Origin: Sphingomonadales bacterium UBA6171
GTDB taxonomy: Bacteria; Pseudomonadota; Alphaproteobacteria; Sphingomonadales; Sphingomonadaceae
Length of the DNA: 20,423 bases
NCBI GenBank assembly: GCA_002422985.1
Contig: DITZ01000065.1
Location: 5,587-26,009, forward strand
Reading direction: 5' to 3'
The notes below the pieces were generated by a model. It saw only the letters and a program-made list of their open reading frames with translations, was not told where the DNA came from and ran no database searches. Position numbers and translations under genes: made by a program. The number at the start of each line of letters is the position of its first letter. Position 1 is the first letter of the stretch. Of the stretch, positions 14,590 through 20,423 are shown one piece after another.

Positions 14590-14940
14590 ATGACGCGATA
14601 TGAAACGGATGTGACAGATGCACAATGAGAGAGTATCGCACCTATTCAGCCAGCTCCGGCGGGCACGTTACGTTCATTCACCTGGCCGATGCGGCAGATC
14701 CTCAATGCGACCTTCTGCGAAGTCTGCGTGTTTGAGCGGATCAACCATGCACGGGTCATCGCCGCTGGCGAGCATAGAGGGCACGAAGCCTTTCCGTCAC
14801 CCGCCATCATCGATGGGCAGAGCGTCAACACAGGCGAGAGCGGCCCGCGCAGCAAGGAGGCCGGACCTGTGCCGCAGGCCACCCGTCAACTATGCCCATT
14901 TATCGACCTGCTCGTCCGCCGCCTTGGTTGCTCAAAATGA
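14590..14940 (+). pseudogene. Decayed IS5-family transposase remnant with nonsense codon and internal deletion
   Basis: In a single frame from ATG 14590 the sequence reads MTRYETDVTDAQ, then TGA (14626-14628) where the family has Trp (DAQW). After the stop it continues PAPAGTLRSFTWPMRQILNA, then FERINHARVIAAGEHRGHEA and FPSPAIIDGQSVNTGESGPR. These match the IS5-family pattern PPPAGTGRPR-WPMREIVNAIFY, then ERINHALV, then EASPSAAIIDSQSVKTTESGGPRG. The part between NAIFY and ERINHA (normally about 30 residues) is missing, and similarity fades after 14850. The DDE first aspartate (IIDGQS) is still recognisable. The gene is clearly dead. It fills most of the 589-base stretch 14418-15006; in the rest I see only a weak hairpin (AGCTA-ACAA-TAGCT, 14445-14458). 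Confidence 0.75.
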
Positions 14941-15006
14941 CTTCTCGGACGGACTCCTGGAATCTGAAGCCGGGAACGTCGCACATATTTGGGACCGGAC
15001 CGCGTA

Positions 15007-15795
15007 ATGCCTATCAAGAGAGGATCGCGCCCTAACGCTTATGACAGGGATGGACCGCGCGCGCCATCGCGAACGCTGGGGATAATGGAGCTTATAGCTG
15101 AGAACAACTTGGGACTTTCACTCGCTGACATCAGCACGAAGCTTAGTATACCAAAAACAAGCGCATTTAGTCTATTGAAACCGTTGTTAACATTGGGATA
15201 TCTTATACAGAGCGGGGGCAAATACGGACTAGGTCCAGCTGCTTTTCGGTTCGTACTTCTTGCCAACCAAACACCCTTTCTTTTAGTTGCAAAGCCTAGT
15301 CTTGAGAGACTTGCCGAGCAAACCGGAGAATCGGTTTCGCTATGCCTGCTAAGTCGCACCGAGCGATGTGTGGAATATGTTATGGTGATCGAAGGGCATT
15401 GGCCCATTCGTTATTTCGTGAGTGCCGGACAAAAGCGCCCGCTGCATAGTGTTTCGGCCGGTCTGATGCTCCTTGCGTGGCAATCTGACGAATGGATTGA
15501 TGACTATCTGGCTAATTCGAACCTTGAGCGCTTCACCGAGACAACCATTGTCGATCCAAATCAATTACGAAAACGAATTGCTGAGATTAGACGTGATGGC
15601 TACGTAGTAAGTCTTGGAAGCTTTTCCAATGATGTTTATGGATTTTCTGCTCCAATATTATTTAAAGATAATGAAATAATCGCAGCTATTTCTATTGGTG
15701 CCCCAGGTTCAAGGGCTTTTCTTCAAAAAGAAAAATATGTTGACGCTTTGCAGCGTACGGCAAAGGAAATTTCTATGACCTTTTCAGGGACATGA
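15007..15795 (+). CDS. IclR-family transcriptional regulator
   Basis: IclR regulators bind DNA through an N-terminal winged helix and sense small carboxylic or aromatic acids through a C-terminal domain, often controlling a neighbouring catabolic operon. The protein has 262 residues from ATG 15007 (no strong ribosome site; a TTG at 14989 is an alternative). The winged helix spans residues 22-80, with LSLADISTKLSIPKTSAFSL as helix-turn-helix and GYLIQSGGKYGLGPAAFRF as the wing. The effector domain runs from about 95 to 258, with ERLAEQTGESVSLCLL and GYVVSLGSFSNDVYGFSAPI as typical segments. The gene is clearly AT-rich: 15541-15600 has 24/60 G+C and 15661-15720 has 22/60, against about 70% in the gltB region, which points to a different origin. 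It lies 56 bases before the acyl-CoA synthetase and is likely to regulate the cluster. Confidence 0.93.
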   Translation: MPIKRGSRPNAYDRDGPRAPSRTLGIMELIAENNLGLSLADISTKLSIPKTSAFSLLKPLLTLGYLIQSGGKYGLGPAAFRFVLLANQTPFLLVAKPSLERLAEQTGESVSLCLLSRTERCVEYVMVIEGHWPIRYFVSAGQKRPLHSVSAGLMLLAWQSDEWIDDYLANSNLERFTETTIVDPNQLRKRIAEIRRDGYVVSLGSFSNDVYGFSAPILFKDNEIIAAISIGAPGSRAFLQKEKYVDALQRTAKEISMTFSGT

Positions 15796-15802
15796 GCCAA
15801 GC

Positions 15803-15824
15803 TGATCCTGATAATCCCGGATCA
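15803..15824. promoter_or_regulatory. Inverted repeat TGATCC-N10-GGATCA before the acyl-CoA synthetase gene (candidate operator)
   Basis: A perfect 6-bp inverted repeat (15803-15808 and 15819-15824) lies in the short AT-rich space between the IclR-type gene and the ligase gene, 28 bases before the ligase ATG. An AT-rich ATAATAGTATATTT stretch follows it and could hold a -10 element. The location suits a site for the neighbouring regulator, but no consensus is known for it. Confidence 0.32.
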
Positions 15825-15851
15825 TAATAGTATATTTACGGAGAGCGGCAA

Positions 15852-17351
15852 ATGGACCGATATGCTGGCCTCGACATTGCTCATCTGCTCGAGCAGCGCG
15901 CTGATTGGCGGGGCAATCACCCGTTCCTGATCTGGGAGTCCGGTTCAGAGGATGCCAGAAGTTGGAGCTACGGAGAATTTGCTGCCGAGGTTCGGCGTGT
16001 CGCTGGCGGACTGTCCAGACTAGCCCAGCCCGGAGACCGTATATTCGTGTATCTCGACAATTGTCCTGAGGCTATACTGACTTTCTTTGCGTGCGCTTAT
16101 ATCGGCGCAATTGCTGTTATGATCAATACCCGTGCGACTATCGACGATGCGAAGTATTTTGCTGATAAAACCCAACCTGTCTGCGCAGTAACCAGTATAG
16201 AATACGCTGCGCATGTAAGTGCCGCGCTTCCTCAGAAACCGATTTTTTTCACTGATACGGCGACCAATGGATTATCCTACTCGGAACTTGCAGGAACCCC
16301 GCCTCCGCTGCGACTTCCGCTTCCTTCACAAAGGCTTTCCATTCAGTTCACCTCAGGGACTACCAGTCGACCCAAAGGCGTGGTTTGGACCCACGCAAAC
16401 GCCCTCTGGGGTGGACAGACCGCCGCAGCCCATCAGGCTTTGACCAAGGATGATGTGCACCTCACCTATTTGCCCATCTATCACACCAACGCTCAGGTCT
16501 ACTCCGTGCTGTCGAGCCTCTGGGCGGGCGCAACCGTGGTGCTTCAGCGAAAATTTTCCGCCAGCCGCTTCTGGGATGTCGCCATACGGAACGGGTGCAC
16601 CTGGACGTCGATGATCCCCTTTTGCCTTAAGGCACTCGAATCCTTGGAGGTTCCCACCGAGCACGCATTCCGCTGCTGGGGTACGGCCGCAAGCTTCCCC
16701 CTCGCTGCCGATCGATACCAGATCGACATCATTGGATGGTACGGGATGACTGAGACGATCACCCACCCGATTTGCGGCCAGATCGGGCGACCGGGGCCGG
16801 TCCGTTCGATTGGGAATGTTACGCCTGCGTACAGGATAGCGATCTTGAATGCTGAAGGCCGTCCGTGCGGACCCGGCGAAACCGGCGATCTCTTCGTCGA
16901 GGGCATCCCTGGATTATCTGTTTTTCTCGAATATTGGCAGGATCAAGCTGCCACCTCGGCTGCTTTTGATAAAGAAGGCAGATTGATCACGGGTGACAGG
17001 ATCACAGTCGGGAAAGATGGTTTTCTGTATTTTTCTGACCGATCAAAGGACATGCTAAAGGTATCCGGCGAAAACGTATCTGCATCTGAGGTGGAAAACG
17101 CCGTGCTGATGGTAAAAGGAGTTGTTGAATGCGCCGTGGTTGGAAAATCAGATCCAATGAAAGATGAAGTTCCAGTTGCCTTTGTCGTCATTGATGGACC
17201 GGAGGGCGATATCATTTCAGCAATCCAACTCTCTGTGCAGAATTCTCTTTCAGATTTTAAAAGGCCAAAGGAGATTATTGTCGTCGATGCGCTTCCAAAA
17301 GGCACGCTCGATAAAGTATCGAAGGCCGAACTTCGGCAGTTACTGACGTAA
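15852..17351 (+). CDS. Acyl-CoA synthetase (AMP-forming, ANL superfamily)
   Basis: This enzyme activates a carboxylic acid to its CoA ester through an acyl-adenylate, and is the likely entry step of the pathway. The protein has 499 residues; GGAG lies 8 bases before ATG 15852. The ATP-binding loop FTSGTTSRPKG is at residues 166-176, the adenine/substrate motif WYGMTET at 296-302, the conserved aspartate at 382 (LITGDRI), the hinge and C-terminal signature DRSKDMLKVSGENVSASEVE at 396-415, and the catalytic lysine at 488 in PKGTLDKVSKAEL. In most relatives Gly precedes that lysine; here it is Asp. The overall pattern resembles carnitine/crotonobetaine-CoA ligase (CaiC)-like ligases, but the substrate is unknown. 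The gene is a compositional mosaic: a GC-rich middle (16501-16560, 37/60 G+C) and an AT-rich end (17221-17280, 22/60). Confidence 0.94.
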   Translation: MDRYAGLDIAHLLEQRADWRGNHPFLIWESGSEDARSWSYGEFAAEVRRVAGGLSRLAQPGDRIFVYLDNCPEAILTFFACAYIGAIAVMINTRATIDDAKYFADKTQPVCAVTSIEYAAHVSAALPQKPIFFTDTATNGLSYSELAGTPPPLRLPLPSQRLSIQFTSGTTSRPKGVVWTHANALWGGQTAAAHQALTKDDVHLTYLPIYHTNAQVYSVLSSLWAGATVVLQRKFSASRFWDVAIRNGCTWTSMIPFCLKALESLEVPTEHAFRCWGTAASFPLAADRYQIDIIGWYGMTETITHPICGQIGRPGPVRSIGNVTPAYRIAILNAEGRPCGPGETGDLFVEGIPGLSVFLEYWQDQAATSAAFDKEGRLITGDRITVGKDGFLYFSDRSKDMLKVSGENVSASEVENAVLMVKGVVECAVVGKSDPMKDEVPVAFVVIDGPEGDIISAIQLSVQNSLSDFKRPKEIIVVDALPKGTLDKVSKAELRQLLT

Positions 17352-17508
17352 TCGCGCATGGTCTGACCGAGAAATCAAGCTGAACGACAAGGGCGGCGAA
17401 CGGGCAGCATGATGGAAGCGCCACCATGGGCCTGCGACCAAGGCCGGGCAGGCTTTGCCGACATTATGGGTGTAATCCACCAGTTCGATGGGATCATGGA
17501 GACATGGC
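17352..17508. other. Intergenic space between the acyl-CoA synthetase and AtuA-like genes
   Basis: This 157-base stretch has open frames on both strands (for example MMEAPPWACDQGRAGFADIM from 17409), but I recognise no family in them and see no convincing promoter or terminator. It may hold the leader of the AtuA-like/hydrolase pair; the only clear signal is the GGAG at 17498-17501 used by the next gene. Confidence 0.3.
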
Positions 17509-19392
17509 ATGACAGAAAAGAGACGGCCGATCCGGATCGCCAATTGCTCAGGCTTCTATGGCGATCGTTTGAGCGCGATGGCCGAGATGCTGGAGGGCGG
17601 CGAGATTGACGTGATCACCGGTGATTATCTGGCCGAAGTCACGATGCTGATCCTCGCCAAGGATCGCCTGAAAGACCCGCAGGCGGGCTATGCCAAAAGC
17701 TTCCAGCGTCAGATTGAGCCGCTGCTTGAACGGATCGCGGCACGCGGTGTCAAGGTGGTTGTGAATGCCGGCGGGCTGGCGCCGGCGGCCTTGGCTGCCG
17801 GTCTGCGAACCGCGTGCGCGGCCCGGCGGGTGCAGCTCAAGATCGCCCATATCGAAGGCGATGACATTCTTGATCGCTTGGACGAACTGAAGCTGGCAGG
17901 CCACACGCTATCACATCTCGACACCGGTGAACCGATGGCCAGTTGGAGCTACCCGCCACTCACCGCCAACGCCTATCTCGGCGCCTGGGGCATCGTCGCG
18001 GCGCTGCGCGAGGGCGCCGACATCGTGATTTGCCCACGCGTCACCGATGCATCCGTTGTTCTCGGCCCGGCCGCGTGGTGGCATGATTGGAGGATGGATG
18101 ATTGGAACGCGCTCGCCGGTGCGGTGGTGGCGGGCCACGTCATAGAATGCGGCACCCAGGCAACAGGCGGCAACTATTCAGGCTTCGAAGATATTGTGGA
18201 TCTGCGCCGGCCCGGCTTCCCACTGGCCGAGATAGCCGCAGACGGCGCGAGCGTGATCACAAAGCATCCGGGCACCGGTGGCAATGTGACGATGGGGACA
18301 GTCACCGCACAACTTCTATACGAAATTCAAGGGCTTGATTACCTCAATCCGGACGTGACTGTCCAACTCGACACCATCCGGCTAAGCGACCAAGGCGAGG
18401 ATCGGGTGTTGATCGAAGCTACGCGCGGCACGCCGCCACCCCCAACCACCAAAGTGGCGATAACGGCGATCGGCGGCTTCGAGAACAGCATGATGTTCGT
18501 GCTCACTGGCGTTGATCCCGCCCGCAAGGCGAGGCTGGTGGAACAGGCGCTGCGCGCGCGACTTGCCGGCGCGGACATCCGCGAATCTCGTTTCGAACTG
18601 ATCGGCGCCATCGATCCGCGCCCCGCCAGCCAGCTTGCCGCAACCACCTTTTTACGCGTCTGCGTCCATGGAACAGAGGCGGCAGTGGGCCGCGCCTTCT
18701 TCGACGCCTGTATGGAGCTGGCGCTGGCAAGCTATCCGGGCATGTTCACCATCAAGGGCGGCTCGCGAACCGCCAGTGCCTATGGCGTATATTGGCCTGC
18801 CATCGTGCCACAAGATATCCTGGCGCATGTTACCGTTCTGGAGGACGGAAGGCGTGTGAAGGTGCCGCTTCCACCTGTCATGCATGATCCGTCGCGCGCG
18901 GCTTCCACGACAGAGGCACCGCTGGTCACAGACTTTGGGGACAATTGCGAGCAAGCGCCGCTTGGCGCCCTGTTCGACGCACGATCGGGCGACAAAGGCG
19001 GCAACGGCAACGTCGGCATTTGGGCACGCGACGAACAGAGTTTCGACTGGCTTCGCCGCAATTTTACGTCAGACCGGCTGCGCGAACTCATCCCCGAGGC
19101 GCACGACCTGGAGATAGAGCGGCACGTTCTGCCGAATCTTTTGGCAGTGAATTTCCTATTGAAGGGCCTGCTGGATGGCGGTGCCACTGAAACGATGCGC
19201 TTTGACTCACAGGCAAAGGCACTGGGTGAATATCTGCTGTCACGATCGGTCCCGCTTCCCAGGCCGCTGCTTCTTCGCGCGCAAGCTAAGTGCAGTCGGC
19301 GGCCACTCGCCGGCCACATCCGGCTGGACGGTTCAATTTACCCCCGCGCGAACGATGACAGTGCGGCGACATGTTCTGACGAAGGGCAGTAA
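17509..19392 (+). CDS. AtuA-like protein (acyclic terpene utilisation family, DUF1446) with C-terminal ferredoxin-fold-like domain
   Basis: AtuA is the first gene of the citronellol/geraniol (atu) cluster of Pseudomonas; its biochemical role is not established. This protein has 627 residues from ATG 17509, with GGAG 7 bases upstream. The N-terminal AtuA domain covers roughly residues 8-450: RIANCSGFYGDRLSAMAEML, IDVITGDYLAEVTM, VVVNAGGLAP, ICPRVTDASVVLGPAAWWHD, ECGTQATGGNYSGF and TKHPGTGGNVTMGTVTAQLL. A second domain at about 484-584 begins LGALFDARSGDKGGNGNVGI, typical of the C-terminal AtuA-like domain, which is also found as a separate small protein. The last 40 or so residues look unconserved. 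No atuC/atuF-type carboxylase genes are nearby. The next gene starts 14 bases downstream, so the two form an operon. Confidence 0.9.
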   Translation: MTEKRRPIRIANCSGFYGDRLSAMAEMLEGGEIDVITGDYLAEVTMLILAKDRLKDPQAGYAKSFQRQIEPLLERIAARGVKVVVNAGGLAPAALAAGLRTACAARRVQLKIAHIEGDDILDRLDELKLAGHTLSHLDTGEPMASWSYPPLTANAYLGAWGIVAALREGADIVICPRVTDASVVLGPAAWWHDWRMDDWNALAGAVVAGHVIECGTQATGGNYSGFEDIVDLRRPGFPLAEIAADGASVITKHPGTGGNVTMGTVTAQLLYEIQGLDYLNPDVTVQLDTIRLSDQGEDRVLIEATRGTPPPPTTKVAITAIGGFENSMMFVLTGVDPARKARLVEQALRARLAGADIRESRFELIGAIDPRPASQLAATTFLRVCVHGTEAAVGRAFFDACMELALASYPGMFTIKGGSRTASAYGVYWPAIVPQDILAHVTVLEDGRRVKVPLPPVMHDPSRAASTTEAPLVTDFGDNCEQAPLGALFDARSGDKGGNGNVGIWARDEQSFDWLRRNFTSDRLRELIPEAHDLEIERHVLPNLLAVNFLLKGLLDGGATETMRFDSQAKALGEYLLSRSVPLPRPLLLRAQAKCSRRPLAGHIRLDGSIYPRANDDSAATCSDEGQ

Positions 19393-19406
19393 GGAATGCG
19401 AACACA

Positions 19407-20402
19407 ATGAATGAAATGGCAAAAATGGAGGGCGCTGCCGGGGATATCAATCCGCTTTGGGCTGGCGACGGTTCGCAACTGCCCGAATGGTTCGTGTCCG
19501 CCCTGACGGTGCCGCGCGAAGAAGCCTGTGTGGAGATCGGCGGTGCCAGGGCGCATTATTTCCGCTGGGGTGACCGTGCAAAGCCCAAGGTGCTGATGAC
19601 CCATGGCTTTCTTGCCCATGCGCGCTGCTTTGCCTTCATCGCACCGTTTCTTGCCGAGGATTATGACGTGGTGGCGTTCGATCTTGCCGGCATGGGCGAC
19701 AGCGACATGCGCGGGCAGGCTGACCCCTCGGCAAGAGGATGTGAGTTCCGCGAGATCGCCGAGGCGCTGGATATGTTTGCGGGTGGCCAGAAGCCAGTGA
19801 TTATCGCGCACAGTTTCGGTTCCGGGGCCGCGTTGACAGCCGTGACCCAGTCGCCCGGCGCCTTCTCGGGCGTGGTGGTTTGCGATCTCATGATCATGCG
19901 GCCGAAGCTCCTTGAGCAATATTGGAACCACAGACAGTCAAGCCTTGGATCTGGCGACCCGGACAAGCCGAACAAGCGTTATCCAAGCTATGAAGCAGCG
20001 CGCGAGAGATACATCCTTTCCCCGCCCCAACCGGTCGGTGAGCCTTTCCTTCTGGACTATATGGCCTATCATTCCCTGCGGCGCGACGGAGACGATTGGA
20101 CGTGGAAATTCTCTCCCGAGGTCTTCCGAAGAAGTAACAAGTCCAAAGATTGGTTCAGCGTCGCTGAACAGCTGGTGCAGGCGCCGGGCCGCAAGGCTAT
20201 TGTGCATGGCGGCAAGAGCCAGCTTTTCACCCGGGATTCGGCCGAATATATTCGCGAACTGGGTGGTGGCGACATTCCGATAATCGCCATACCGGAAGCC
20301 CGTCACCATCTGATGCTCGATCAGCCCCTGGCCTTTGTAACAGCGCTTAGAAGCCTTCTCGCGCTTTGGAAGACACACGCACCGCCGACGATTGCAAACT
20401 AG
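19407..20402 (+). CDS. Alpha/beta hydrolase family protein
   Basis: The protein (331 residues) is a predicted cytoplasmic alpha/beta-fold hydrolase, perhaps an esterase, thioesterase or C-C hydrolase acting on the pathway substrate. ATG 19407 follows AAGGA at a rather long distance. The oxyanion-hole segment is LMTHGFLAHARCF (63-75), the nucleophile Ser136 lies in IIAHSFGSGAAL, and the general-base histidine is His300 or 301 in IPEARHHLMLDQP. At the usual acid position after strand beta-7 the sequence is VHGGKSQLF, with Ser instead of Asp, so the acid may be Asp160 (VVVCDLM) after strand beta-6. FDLAGMGDSDMRG (91-103) is the classic post-strand motif. The cap region (about 165-250) is long and charged. 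No signal peptide is present. The gene ends 21 bases before the edge of the window. Confidence 0.88.
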   Translation: MNEMAKMEGAAGDINPLWAGDGSQLPEWFVSALTVPREEACVEIGGARAHYFRWGDRAKPKVLMTHGFLAHARCFAFIAPFLAEDYDVVAFDLAGMGDSDMRGQADPSARGCEFREIAEALDMFAGGQKPVIIAHSFGSGAALTAVTQSPGAFSGVVVCDLMIMRPKLLEQYWNHRQSSLGSGDPDKPNKRYPSYEAARERYILSPPQPVGEPFLLDYMAYHSLRRDGDDWTWKFSPEVFRRSNKSKDWFSVAEQLVQAPGRKAIVHGGKSQLFTRDSAEYIRELGGGDIPIIAIPEARHHLMLDQPLAFVTALRSLLALWKTHAPPTIAN

Positions 20403-20423
20403 GCTCAGGACCCATTAAAGGGA

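Noticed and set aside
14618..15007. A 129-residue plus-strand frame
   Set aside because: It overlaps the IS5-family transposase remnant in a different frame, and the remnant's own frame carries the recognisable motifs.
1..20423. CRISPR arrays, rRNA genes or riboswitches
   Set aside because: No regularly spaced repeats, rRNA-like segments or recognisable riboswitch cores were seen on either strand.

Overview
The window looks like a piece of a high-GC alphaproteobacterial chromosome, most probably a sphingomonad. This is inferred from the gene neighbourhood (NDUFA9-like reductase, uppP, gltD, a DUF2059 protein, gltB) and from codon use; no rRNA or other taxonomic marker is present. It splits cleanly into two halves at a tRNA gene.

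Bases 1-7139 are housekeeping DNA. On the minus strand, from right to left, lie an NDUFA9/complex I-like NAD(P)-binding protein, uppP (undecaprenyl-diphosphatase), gltD (glutamate synthase small subunit, GTG start), a small secreted DUF2059 protein whose ATG overlaps the gltD stop (ATGA), and gltB (large subunit), which runs off the left edge. A plus-strand tRNA-Leu(CAG) with encoded CCA closes this part. Two 14-bp perfect palindromes lie upstream of gltD.

Bases 7140-20423 are accessory in character. A decayed IS3-family orfA remnant starts about 90 bases after the tRNA. Next comes a divergent pair of operons for CoA-thioester catabolism. To the left (minus strand) are an enoyl-CoA hydratase-like crotonase, an HMG-CoA lyase-like protein, a possible small ORF and a CaiB/BaiF (class III) CoA-transferase. 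To the right (plus strand) are an acyl-CoA dehydrogenase, a class I CoA-transferase-like protein and an alpha-methylacyl-CoA racemase, joined by 11-nt and 4-nt overlaps. The 178-bp region between the operons carries a GGTCTC-N11-GAGACC inverted repeat and a sigma70-like promoter. After a decayed IS5-family transposase remnant come an AT-rich IclR-type regulator, an acyl-CoA synthetase, an AtuA-like protein (acyclic terpene utilisation family) and an alpha/beta hydrolase.

Taken together, the right half encodes activation of a carboxylic acid (ligase or CoA-transferase), possible release of the acid from an ester (hydrolase), epimerisation of a methyl branch (racemase), alpha,beta-dehydrogenation, hydration, and C-C cleavage by an HMG-CoA lyase-type aldolase. 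No thiolase, 3-hydroxyacyl-CoA dehydrogenase or biotin-dependent carboxylase lies in the window. My working inference is a methyl-branched or isoprenoid acid pathway in which a tertiary 3-hydroxyacyl-CoA is cleaved directly. Several enzymes lack or move canonical catalytic residues: the lyase (D-to-E and E-to-N), the class I CoA-transferase (nucleophile Glu replaced by Gly), the crotonase (first Glu replaced by Gly), and the dehydrogenase (base apparently at the isovaleryl-CoA dehydrogenase position). The real substrates therefore may not match the family names.
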